Source: Tomocerus qinae (taxonomy: Eukaryota; Arthropoda; Collembola; Entomobryomorpha; Tomoceridae). From it: DNA of 64,000 nt. Position numbers and translations under genes: made by a program. The notes beneath the pieces are model-generated. The model had not been told where the DNA came from and did not search any database. It worked only from the letters and a program-made list of their open reading frames with translations. The stretch is taken from assembly GCA_020055645.1 (NCBI GenBank), contig CM034548.1, positions 50,150,296 through 50,214,295 of the forward strand. The letters run 5' to 3'. Positions 1 through 9,935 of the stretch are shown piece by piece (the first letter of the stretch is position 1; each line of letters starts with the position of its first letter).

Positions 1-2581
1 GGAATTGTTCACTTTCACTTTCCGCTAACTGCTGCACACACTTCACTGCATGATAAGGTGCAGAGGCGGTTCCAAAGGTGGCTGTAGTAAGCCGGTAATC
101 CATAATTTCTTCATTTTCTGTTATTCTGCAGACGATCCGCTGATAGTCTGCATCCTTTTCATTCATTCTGACTTGGCGATACATCATCGGGATGTCCCCT
201 GACAGAATGACAGCATGTAATCTTAATCTTATTACAATGTTGATGATGTCGTCTTGAATTTTCGGTCCAACCATCAAACATTCGTTAAGTGACACTCCAG
301 TTGAAGATTTTGCTGAAGCGTCGAACACCACACGCACTGGAGTAGTCGTACTATTAGGGTTTAGAACCACATGAAATAGCATATAATAAATTTTATTTCT
401 TGGATTTAAGTCTACACTAGGACCCTTTTCCATGTGCCCCAAATCCAAATATTTCTGAAGGACATCATTGTACTCCTTAATTTTCTCTGGAGAATTCTTG
501 TATCTTTTTTCCATTGAAACAAGACGTTTGACAGCTAAATTTCTTGATTCTCCAAGATTTTTTCTTTGTTTGTGGAAAGGTAGTCTTACCACAAACCTTC
601 CGTTTTCTTCACGTTCATGTGTCTCTTGAAAATGTTCTTCACAATTTCTTTCTTCAAGAGTCATTTTTTGTTCCAAGTTGTTCCCTTCCAATTCCCAATA
701 CTTTTCAATCTTCGTAGCAAATTCTGCATGTGAAAAGTGAGTACGAGAAGGAACAATTCTTGGTTTTACATTATATTGTCCCACGATGATCCATCCCAGG
801 TGAGTCTCTACTGCTTTCGGCGATCCTTCTGGTCCATCTATTTTTCTAGATTTCATTAGATCAAAGAAGACATCAGCTCCCAGAAGTATTTCTATCCTCC
901 CTGGTTCGTGAAAATATTGATCTGCAAGTTGGAGTCCTATGATGTGTGTCCAGCTTGAGATATCTATTCTTTCATCAGGCAAATCTCCTGTGATTTTTTC
1001 CATTAAATGTGCTTCCACCTTAAATGATGTGTCAGCTGAATATTGCGAAGTGAAAACTAATTCCACTCCTTCCTGCAAAGTTCCTACACCTTGGTTTCCC
1101 AGACCAGAAATTGGCAATTTCACTGGATGAATTTTCAACCCTAATTTCGTTGCACATTTTTTAGTAACAAAACTGACCTGAGATCCACTATCAAGTAATG
1201 CTCGGCAATGGAACACTTGATTTTTCTTATTTCTTACTGAAATTAATGCTGTAGAAAGTAATGTCCTCTTATTGGATTTGATTCCCATGTTACACGAACA
1301 ATGGCAACTGTCTGCTTTACTTTCTTTTTTGGACTCATCCGCTTTTCCAGCATCAGGTTTCTTAGCTTGCTCACTATCTTGAGGCTTCTTCTCATAAGTA
1401 AAATGTATCATACTATTATGATCTTCATTGCACTTACGACACTTGAAGTTCATGGGACACTCATGGGTCATATGATCCTTTCCTAGACATTTGAAACATC
1501 TTTTCATTGTCATTAAATATTCTTTTCGCTCATGCTGGTTCATCTTCCTGAAATCTTCACATTTGCTCAGGTAATGCTTTCCTTGGTTGCACAATGAACA
1601 CTTATCACTGCTATTTTCCGCTCCATGATGTGCTGCAACCTTCTTTGTAAAACTTGACTCAACTTTTTGGTTCAAGTTTTTCTTTTCCATTGGTTTTGAC
1701 TTGACTCCAGCCGCTGCTGTCGTCCTTGCATGTTGCAAGATGAAATCGGTAAATTCCTTCAATGTTGGAATTGTATCTGGTTTCAATGTTTCTTCCCATT
1801 TTAGTCTTGAAACACTGTCGAATTTTCTTGTGAATAAATGAATGACTAATAGATCTCTTGTCTGTTCAGGAGTCAAAATCATTACTTCCAATGCTCTAAC
1901 GCATTCATTGATAGCATCACCAATCTTCCGTAATGCATCAGGATTTTCTTGAGTTAGAGTAGGCATACTCAAAACTCTATCAAAATGTGATTTGATTATT
2001 TCACGTTTATTTTCATACCTTGTCTTCAAAGTATCCCAGGCTCCATCATAATTCAAATCTGTAACTTGTATGTTTTGGAGTAGGGTGGCTGCTTCACCTT
2101 TTAGAGACGCTTTCAGGTACTGTAATTTCTGTGCTCCGGCTAACTTCGCATTATTATGCACGGACGCGGTGAATAAGTCTTGGAAGGACAACCAATCTCT
2201 GGCTTCTCCGGAGAATGTCGGCAATTCCAGCTTTGGCAACTTGATATCTGCCACTGCAGCGGGATTTCTTCCAGGGTTTCCCCCTGCTGCAGGATTCAGA
2301 GCTATTCTCATAATGTCCTACTTTATTTTGGCCTTACTGATTTTATCCATCAGTGTTAATATTTCTGCTCCTTCGATCAGAAATTCAGCATCATCCTTTG
2401 CAACTGCACTAACTCTCTTATTTAATTCAGTGCATTCAGCATCAACTGTAGTTAATTTTTGTTCATGGATAGTAATTTCTGATATAGAAGGAGGTGCATT
2501 TGCATCATAGGCACTGACGACCATGTCTAACCTTGTAATTTCCAATACCACGGCACGGCGATCTTTCCTAACGGCGTCCAT
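1..2581 (-). CDS. BEL/Pao gag-pol polyprotein, partial, one in-frame TAG
   Basis: A single frame runs from ATG at 2581 to base 1 (about 860 codons), interrupted only by TAG at 2320-2318 after KAKIK; an ATG follows in the same frame at 2311. Residues 1-87 form a short coiled-coil-like N-terminus. DUF1759-type gag follows (LPKLELPTFSGEARDW, then LFTASVHNNAKLAGAQKLQY). A CCHC knuckle is seen near residue 360 (CFKCLGKDHMTHEC) with further Cys/His pairs around it. A DUF1758-type aspartic protease has DSG in ALLDSGSQVSFV near residue 465. RT begins with VFDASAKSSTGVSLNE, has the first catalytic Asp in DIPMMYRQV, and reaches LTTATFGTASAPY just before the edge. All these motifs are typical of BEL/Pao. 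The TAG may be a nonsense mutation or a readthrough site between a small leader ORF and gag-pol. Confidence 0.9.
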
Positions 2582-2869
2582 TTCGGATATTCAACCGCTA
2601 CGATTTCAATATAAATTGATTGATGAACGATGACACTTACAATACTGGTGTCTTATTCTTCAGATAACCGACGACAATTCACTTCCGGGTGATCTTGCCT
2701 CGCTGTATCCTGAATCTTGCCTCGCTGTATCCTTTGACACACGACGACACTTATATTCTGAATTTCAACAAACTCAGTTTAATTACTTGAACCAAAAAAC
2801 TGGTTCCAATTCAATTGTTCAAAACAGTTCGCACAACTATGACCAACACAATTAAATCTGGATACAAAT

Positions 2870-2887
2870 ATCCGGCTCGAAGGACCA
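2870..2887 (-). other. Primer-binding site matching tRNA-Tyr
   Basis: On the minus strand, directly after the LTR end (TGCACA), the sequence reads TGGTCCTTCGAGCCGGAT. This is the complement of CCA plus the acceptor/T-arm end of eukaryotic tRNA-Tyr (recalled family sequence). It fixes the inner LTR boundary at 2888. Confidence 0.8.
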
Positions 2888-3490
2888 TGTGCAGAGTTGG
2901 TAGTTTGACCTTTTACCAAGTTGTGTGATAGATGAATTTTTCCAATATTACTAGCCGGTACTAGTCCATAGGTTGTAAGGCTATGCTGAATAACTAGGAG
3001 TATGTCTGAATGCGTGTATGTCAATGGTTAATGTGTTTTCCTATAATCCCTAAAAAGTACAACTTTTCTCAATTACCTTGACCTAATTTCGAATCAGTCA
3101 GAAATAATTGCAGCACTTGGACCAAAAATGTCCATTCACACACAGTTGATTTATTCTTATTTTAGAAGATTAAGTGACACTATTAAACCTTATTATTTCA
3201 CACACACACAAATTCAATACTTCAGACTGAGGACAAAAACGACCTTCTCAGACTGAATACAGATGCATACTGATTGTTCTAGACTCTTGCACACACGCTT
3301 CTTTCATTCGTTCTTACAACGACAATATTCTTACTCAAAACGTTTTACAACATCATTTGCGCATGTGCGGCACTATATCTATTTCATTCATATTATTATA
3401 CACTAAATTATAATCTCTACATCATTATACTTGGACCTAAAGCATTATAATAATTCTACATTTTATAATTCTACATTTTATAATTCTACA
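2888..3490 (-). repeat. 5' LTR of the BEL/Pao element
   Basis: The inner boundary is set by the primer-binding site. The outer boundary is inferred from TG...CA ends: minus strand begins TGTAGAATTA and ends CTCTGCACA, about 603 bp. The first 40 bp contain a 13-bp tandem motif (about three copies of TGTAGAATTATAA-like sequence, 3455-3490). The partner LTR lies outside the window, so the ends rest on motif and context only. Confidence 0.7.
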
Positions 3491-3908
3491 AACTCCAAAC
3501 ACACAGATTGCAAATTATATTTTGCCAGGACATTTTCAATCTGTACTCCAGCATTATTTAAATTAATGTTAACATCTCCAATCAAAAGAATATCACCCGT
3601 CATTTCATTTAAAATTTTGTCTAATTTTTCCACAAATCTATTTTTCCTATACTTTGGATCTACAAAAGCAATTGTATCACTGTTCATAGCACACTGGTCA
3701 GCAGCAACGTCCAAATGATGGGCTAGGAAGGATTGAACATTATGAAAATAGATTTTTGTATATCGGTCATCAAAATCTTGAAAGTGTTTTAGTTTAAATG
3801 TTAATGGATTGCTTCTTAATCTAAGCATTTCTTTTGTAACTGAATCTTCCTCAGCTGGTGCTTTAGGTGCTTCGAATGGCAATGTACAATCCGCCACACG
3901 ATGTTGCT
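3491..3908 (-). pseudogene. Helitron endonuclease-like C-terminal domain, truncated
   Basis: The minus frame reads APKAPAEEDSVTKEMLRLR, a typical linker after the Helitron helicase. It continues through KIYFHNVQSFLAHHLDV and GDILLIGDVNINLNN, resembling the apurinic-type endonuclease domain attached to Helentrons (the GDVN/GDFN motif). The match ends at KYNLQSVC, where the BEL/Pao LTR begins. At 3880-3920 the helicase motif VI sequence GCSRATSCGGLYIA can be read in a neighbouring frame, joining this fragment to the helicase pieces beyond the insertion. Catalytic completeness cannot be judged because the domain is cut. Confidence 0.7.
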
Positions 3909-3920
3909 CTACTGCAACCG

Positions 3921-5108
3921 TATGTATGTATGTATTATAAGGGGTTGTCATCAGCCTATTGAGTAGAACTGACGACAAGGGCGCAGGCCGCCTGTACGGG
4001 CCTATTGCAAACTCCCCTGGCGACAACTTTGATTCCCGGCAGGCTCTGCTACACCATACCAGTGCTTAGATATGGCGTTTTAGCAGCAGCACCTGCCACC
4101 ACAAAATAAAATAAGAAAAGAACGAAATTGGGCACACCGCCCCACCTACCTCATCTTGCGGTCCAGGGGGATTGGGATTCTAGGGTTCCTTTTAGCCCCC
4201 TATTCTCCAGTTCTGGCAGTTCTTGCTGCCACGTCGGCAGTATACCTGCTGCTTTGGGAAGTGGTTACTCATATGATCCCCACTTACGTAAATGGAGTAC
4301 GTTGAGACAGGTTGGCTCTGCGGCTCCCCATCTCTTTCAAGCAGTCCTCATTTCTGAGTTCTGATTCCTGGACACGGTTGACATGTGTCCTAGGATTTCA
4401 ATGGGAGCCCCACCTGAAACCAAGAGAGAGGCCAGGCGGCGGCTATACACGGCGGTATGGTAAGGCACCCCGGGGAAAGAGCCAATGTGAGACCCCCGGT
4501 ACAGACTCCCCAATCCGCGGCAGTCCCACCCCGCATGACCACGCCCACAATCCCGAGTAGCACCACCCGACACCCCCATTAAAATCCACCCGCATCAATT
4601 AAAAACGAATAAAATTTTTACCGTGCATGAGGTTGGGTGTATGAATTATGGGCAGAGTGCAGTGGCGCAATGCATCATCGTCTCATGCCCAACATCACAC
4701 AGACAACACAGTCTCGAGTTCATGCTGTTGATACATAAACAACTTGAGAAAAATGTTGGTTATGTTTCATTCCAGAAAGGCGGCCCTGTGACATCTTGTG
4801 GTCACTGTTAACAAGTAGCACATTACTCTGAGTGCCCCCGAGATGGCGCAGTGACGAAGTTCCCAGCAATGACCATGAACCTGATAAAACGAAAAAATTT
4901 GTTTTCTTCACTGCACAATTATTTGTAAATTAAATACGATAGAGTAAAACCACAAGTTGGACCACTTACCTGAGGTACAGCCTTGCAGTTTTACACTTTT
5001 GAAAATGCCTGGAAAATCCTAAAAATAGGAATTTCCAGGCATTTTCTTCAATCGACGGACACGGTAAAAACCCAGATGTGCCTGGTTCAAACGCCCGCGC
5101 CAATTTTA
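3921..5108 (-). mobile_element. 1.19-kb insertion with 12-bp target duplication and (ATAC)n tail
   Basis: CTACTGCAACCG is present at 3909-3920 and again at 5109-5120, exactly flanking this block. In the Helitron it encodes part of helicase motif VI (Y-V-G-C-S-R), so the block was inserted into that codon run. On the minus strand the block ends in a short ATAC tandem tail at 3921-3936. A variable-length 12-bp duplication plus a simple-repeat tail fits target-primed insertion of a non-LTR element or SINE. No convincing coding domain is present. The part at 4140-4560 is GC-rich compared with its surroundings. Family unknown. Confidence 0.75.
5001..5046. repeat. 21-bp-arm hairpin inside the 1.19-kb insertion
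   Basis: GAAAATGCCTGGAAAATCCTA (split over 5001-5021) pairs with the sequence at 5026-5046, with one mismatch and a loop of about 4 nt. It lies about 60-110 bp from the 5' end of the insertion and is symmetric enough to form a stable hairpin in RNA from either strand. Confidence 0.7.
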
Positions 5109-5588
5109 CTACTGCAACCGACATAAAGACTTGGCCTTGTTATTTTTCTTCTGTTACGACGGTTGACGTCTACTACAACTAAAGGAAGTGAAGATCCTTG
5201 TGCTTTTGCAATTGTCATTGCATTGGCTCCGACAAGAGGAATTTGCGTCCGAATCACTTTGAGACTACCCCTATTAAATTTGCTCAAGTTCCTAGTTACT
5301 CTTGGAACAGAAACCCAATTGACATCAATTTTGTTTTTAATCTGTTCTGACCGTGTTGCATATCTTTTTCCAACCAGAGGATTGCGAAAGTCCATCCAAA
5401 CGCGTAGAGGAACCTTAACATCATTTTTAGTGTAACCATATTCAATTAACTTCAACCTTCCCGTTGATCCATTAAAGAGGCTGCGTCGACTTGTAGACGA
5501 GTTTCGTATGGCATTCCATCTGTTTGCTGCCTTGGTAACGATTGTGCATAAAGCTGCTGTGTCTTCTTCTGTTCCACAGTGCCATTTC
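5109..5588 (-). pseudogene. Helitron PIF1-like helicase, C-terminal exon
   Basis: The minus frame contains LFNGSTGRLKLIEYG, RVWMDFRNPLVGKRYATRS, QIPLVGANAMTIAKAQGSSL and RPSLYVGC, which match helicase motifs V-VI of Helitron PIF1-type proteins (usual form A-x-T-I-x-K-x-Q-G-S and L-Y-V-x-C-S-R). Motif VI is cut by the 1.19-kb insertion. Upstream of LFNGSTG the reading shifts frame: a second frame gives SLPRQQTDGMPYETRLQ, the usual preceding segment, so there is a frameshift or small deletion near 5475. The exon begins at an acceptor (TTTCTAG, exon from 5588), matching a donor AAG/GTAAGT at 5858-5852. Confidence 0.85.
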
Positions 5589-5857
5589 CTAGAAATAATT
5601 AAAAGTTGATTAAAGCGTAGTGACAACCACACCATCATTGTAAACATCATTTTCACGTTAATAGAATTAAATTAAAAGTTGATTATAGCCTAGTAACTAG
5701 TAACGACAGCACCATCATAATAGACATACTTTTCACGTTAAGATAATAGATATTGATATAGTAGAGTTAATATATTAATATAATATAGTAAACCAATAAT
5801 GGTAACAGGCAAACAATATTTAAACTTAATAATAATAATGGTAGTTAAATTACTTAC
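5589..5857 (-). other. Candidate intron in the Helitron helicase
   Basis: It starts with GTAAGTAA (5857 downwards) and ends with TATTTCTAG (5589), separating two helicase coding pieces. It is AT-rich (mostly TAATA and TTA runs) with no reading frame of note. Confidence 0.6.
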
Positions 5858-7211
5858 CTTCAATCTTATCGTATGCAGTTGAAATTGTCCATTCGGTATC
5901 AAGGGCCTCATAAACCTTTTGATTATATTCCAAGCAAGGCGCATTAGTTTCAAATAATCTTATGGCTTCTGGAGGAGGTTTCTGTTCTTCTGTAATTTCT
6001 CTCGATTTTATTAGACGAATATCTTCCTCGTCCATGCATCCTTCAGACATATTATTAAGTGCCTTACAGAACTCCAACTCCCCTTTTTGCCTCATTATTT
6101 TATCCAACTCGAACAGTTGAAAGTTTTCTTGCCATAGAACATTGTTAACGCATCCTCTATGTGGTTTATGCTTTGGTTCTGTGAAGACAAGCCCGTCACC
6201 AACAGGAGGAAGTTGCCGAAGATGTCCTACAACAAGTATTTACCTTCTCCCAAAATCAGTTGTCTGTCCAGGCTTTCCGTCATTAAATAATTGTTTTAAC
6301 CGTTGATCTATTTGATACAGCTGCTTGACTCCCATCATTGAAACTTCGTCAATTATAATTAACTTCACTCTCCTCAACTTAATTCGTAATGATTGTGCAT
6401 CGTTTTCATTAAGCTCATGCATTTCTTTTTCAAATTGATTTGGAGGAAGCCCAAAAGCACAATGAAGTGTCATACCAAAGACATTAAAGGCAGCTTTACC
6501 CGTGGGAGCACAGATCATCAGGATTTTCGGAACGCAGTTTAGTGTTGTATCGTAAATAACTTTGTACCAATGCTGTGATAGCTAACTTTTGCCAACTCCA
6601 GCTCCTCCACTAAGGAATTGATAGAATGGTGTTTCTGACGTTTTTAGAAGATAAAGTGCGTTTAGAACAAACCGACGTTGCTTGTCATTTAAAGTTCTCA
6701 TTATCTTCAAATATTCGTCTTCTGCTATCATGCTCGGAGGAAAAAATTTCTCCAGTCTTTAGTTTCTTTGTTCCAACAATGTCATTAATTAAATTTTCTT
6801 CCCACAAAGATTTATCTTGCAAGGTTTCCAAGTCATCATCGACAAGTGGTAAATTATCATCACCATCTTGCTCATTTACTTCGTCGTCGTCACATTCTTC
6901 GAATATTGCATTTAATGCGTTTTCATCCACATTGGCAGTCCAATAAAATGATTTTGCATTATCGCTAATAATTTCGTTGACGGCTTTTGCTCTTTCTATT
7001 GTGTTCACTTCTATCAATTCTTTAGTTTCATCTCTCCAAGGCAAAAAGAGCATTAATCTTTCTCTGCTGTAGTTAGTGGGATCTTCCACTTTACTGTAGT
7101 GGCGAAACCGGAGTATTTTCCGAACATTTCTTTCTTTCACATAGCCACTTGAATCCAATAGCTTATATTGCTTCAATTTTCCTTTTCTACGATCATCCAA
7201 TGCGGCTTCGG
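5858..7211 (-). pseudogene. Helitron PIF1-like helicase, Walker A to motif III, broken
   Basis: Three frames must be combined. The upstream piece holds KERNVRKILRFRHYSKVED and RERLMLFLPWRDETKEL followed by an acidic stretch, as in Helitron linkers. After a frameshift near 6690 comes TLNDKQRRFVLNALYLLKT and then the Walker A GGAGVGKS (6608-6585), followed immediately by TAG at 6584. The next piece holds CAPTGKAAFNVFG, LIIIDEVSMMG (Walker B) and a shift into GHLRQLPPVGDGLVF (motif III), then QKGELEFCKALNNMSEG and EEDIRLIKSREIT. The stop directly after Walker A and at least two frameshifts make this copy non-functional. Confidence 0.85.
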
Positions 7212-7500
7212 CTACATTTGCAAAATATAACATGTATTTTTATATTAACATGATATGAAAGATGAGTCTACCCTGACAACGTTATTTTGCCTGTTCATAC
7301 TATTAATATTTACTATTACTATGCACGTGAAAAACAACTAAAAACATTACTACCACTGAAAAATCCACCCCGAAGACAACGTTAATATAACTACTCATAC
7401 TATTAATATTTACTATTACTATTCACGTGAAAAAGAACTAAAAACAAACTTTTTGTTCAATATTATCGGATATGGCAATAATATAAGTATAATAATATAC
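7212..7500 (-). other. Candidate intron with an internal direct repeat
   Basis: Bounded by GTATATTA (7500 downwards) and TTTGCAAATGTAG (7212). It contains a direct repeat of about 70 bp: 7275-7345 and 7376-7447 share CATACTATTAATATTTACTA and CACGTGAAAAA. No coding sequence. Confidence 0.5.
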
Positions 7501-9274
7501 CTTGTATTTCATCGATTGTATCGTCATGCAAGTCCCCTGTTTCATTGGTTACCTTTCCTTTCCTTATTTTACTAAACTCGTAAAGTGAGGCAAAGTCTGC
7601 AAGGCACATGTTCTCCAATTCTTCTGAACGTTTGGTATAATGATCAATTAATCCCTTTGCACATACATCTTCCGAATCCTCTGGAAGTTCATCTAATTCT
7701 TTTTTGGGCCTTAACATTTTAACTCTTTCATCAGGCAGACCAGTATTGACGAAAACATCTTGCCTGCTACAATATGAATTAGGTATTCCTAGTATAAAAG
7801 AAGTTGCTTCTTGTGGTGATATTTCCGAGCCATTTATGAGAATACTTGCAAAATTTTTCAGTTTTTCTTTTACAGTAGAGTTTCGACGCCTGGAATCAAT
7901 AGTTGCCGCTTGGAGTAATTTCGAAACACCTCCCTCTGACACAGTATTTTGCACACGCGTGTGTCAAGTGTCAAGTATAAATTGTATGTCTATATTAGCA
8001 CCCCAAGCTTCCAGAAGTTTGCGATTGTACCCGTTAACAAATATAGAGCTAGTTCCTCGCTTAAGAAACACTGTATCCCTCTTGATGGCAAACCGTACTG
8101 CCAACAGATAATCTTCATGTGTAGTTTCCATGGAATTTAAAAATTCTTGGAAAGGTATATCATCTTTAAAACTACGACCCATTCTTTCAACTTTGTTTGT
8201 ATTTTTAAATAAAGATTTCTAGCTTCTAGCTTGATTTTGACATTCGTGTCTTTTTCTAATGGAGTTAGAATAGTAGTCTCTCTCATCGGAGGTTTCGGAT
8301 AGCCGAACCGACATTTCTGTCTACGTTTCAATTTCTTTTCACAAGTGCGGGAGTGCTTGTGAATCTGATAACCGATTAAATTTTCCATTTGCCCGTCTTC
8401 TGCGCGTTCACAAGTGATGAACTTGTCAATGAAATCGACACAGGATTTCACAGATTTACTATCTCCTGCTTTGTAGGTCGGGGCATCTTTTATCCAATAT
8501 AGTCCATGAGAATGAGGTGATCCTCGCATTTGGAACTCAATGCGACTAAAGTAGTCTGCCATTGTATACGGAGCAAATATGCCCCCTTCTGCTAGAAAAA
8601 GAAGGTTAAGCAAAGCCCGATACTTATGATCAAAGTGCCTCATGCAAGTCACTGGGTCATTTCTTATCATTTCTGCTACTTCTTTAAACTTCAATTTGCC
8701 AGCCGCTTCCTCTGTAATAACTTTATTCTTCATTATCTTCACCAGCATGACTATTAATTCTCTCCATTTTGTTTCCGCTGCAGATAATGTTATGAAGAAT
8801 GAGCACTTTCCCAGTTGGCGCACCATAGCAATAACTTTTTTTGATTTTTGCTTCCAGTATGACGGTGACGTTTGCAAGTTCTTTAAAACTTTATATCCGT
8901 CGTTTTGACTCAGTAGGTTTTCCACGAAGTCAGGACTCCTAGCTGCACCAGCTGTTAAGGAAGAATTTTGACCATTTGTTTGTCTTAAACAAATTTGAAT
9001 TGCTTGCGCAACCTTTTCATTGAAAGATCTTTTGAAGGAGTACAGTATTTTGGTATGCTCGCCGATCATATCTTCTCAGTTCAGATTTTGCAATGTCAGT
9101 ATACGATATTTTCACATTTTCATTGAACTTTCTCATTTTTCCACAATATATTCTGGGAAAAGATGCCACTTCTGCATTAGTGTCAAAATGTAAATGGGTT
9201 GGAATTTTTCTTTCTCCTGGAGCAATTTTTATTATTTCTCTCTCGTTGAATACTAACGTTTCTTCAGCCCCCAA
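7501..9274 (-). pseudogene. Helitron Rep (Helitron_like_N, HUH) region, broken
   Basis: Pieces in order: LVFNEREIIKIAPGERKIP and FPRIYCGKMRKFNENVKISY; then the Helitron_like_N body with EFQMRGSPHSHGLYWI, whose H-S-H is the HUH motif; then YQIHKHSRTCEKK and CRFGYPKPPMRETTIL. A shifted frame follows with LAVRFAIKRDTVFLKRGT and NIDIQFILDT, ending at TGA (7966-7964). The same frame continues after that stop as EGGVSKLLQAATID, REKL-type helix, CSRQDVFVNTGLPDERVKML and CLADFASLYEF. The tract around the catalytic tyrosines, expected between FILDT and GVSKLL, is missing, so there is a deletion as well as the stop. Frame changes near 9017 and 8140 show further decay. Confidence 0.85.
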
Positions 9275-9935
9275 ATTGTGGCAACTCTCTGGCAGGTTAA
9301 ATTCGATTAAAGAATCTGTAACTTAAAAGGCATACTTGTAATTTTTAATATTTTGAAATTATTCGCGTGAAGGTACAAAATGTCATTTATGATATTGTCC
9401 CTCTTCGTCTGTACGTCAAGCTGCGTGAGATGATGTTGCTACGTTCACAGACGAAATGTCTACTTCATTTGCAGTTGTTGTGGTAGTTCCTTCATGCGCT
9501 ATATTTTCATTTACGCTTTGAGTATTGCACGTCAATTGATCCACGGAATCCCTTTCGTCGGCAACAAAAATCATTGTATCATCTAGAAAAATATTAAATG
9601 GCCGATATTACTACCATTTTACCCAATTTGTTGTTAAAGAAGTAATAAATGAATATTAAAATTTTTATTAACAATAAATTAATAATAATGAATTCAATGG
9701 AAATGTTAAACATCATTGTATCCAGATCAATCTTCAGAAAGAACAACATTTTCGGCATCATAAAGTTCTGTACCAATCAGGTTTCCTTCCTTCAATCCAA
9801 GCAATCTGACTTGCATAAAAGGAATACGCAGAGCCACCAATCGTTCCTCAAGGGGGAATAAGTCCTGAAACATATAGTTTACGATTAGTATTTACTACTT
9901 TTATTGAGATTATTTGCGACGATTTTGTTACCTAC
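9275..9935 (-). pseudogene. Helitron linker exons and introns
   Basis: The minus strand shows LFPLEERLVALRIPFMQVRL (from an acceptor TTTCAG at about 9870), a segment seen between the zinc-finger region and Rep in other Helitrons. A further acidic/Ser-Thr-rich piece starts after an acceptor TTTTTCTAG at about 9587 (DDTMIFVADERDSVDQL) and ends in a stop near 9421. Then IEFNLPESCHNLGAEET leads into the Rep region. The intervening AT-rich stretches have no coding signal. Exon boundaries are inferred from splice-site shape. Confidence 0.55.

Larger units (their letters stand above)
1..3490 (-). mobile_element. BEL/Pao LTR retrotransposon, cut by the left window edge
   Basis: Read on the minus strand the order is LTR (3490-2888), primer-binding site, a 290-bp leader, then gag with zinc knuckles, an aspartic protease and the start of reverse transcriptase. 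This is the BEL/Pao order and these are BEL/Pao motifs. The rest of RT, RNase H, integrase and the second LTR would lie left of base 1. The right end falls exactly where the endonuclease-like reading frame of a Helitron stops matching its family, so the element appears to have inserted into that Helitron. Only one in-frame stop is seen, so the copy looks young. The flanking target duplication cannot be tested because the other end is outside the window. Confidence 0.9.

Noticed and set aside
2070..2510. 146-codon plus-strand frame
   Set aside because: It lies opposite the BEL/Pao gag and has no features of its own.
4128..4560. Overlapping GC-rich open frames on both strands at 4.1-4.6 kb
   Set aside because: They lie in the non-coding-looking part of the 1.19-kb insertion, with no recognisable domain and no bias for one frame.
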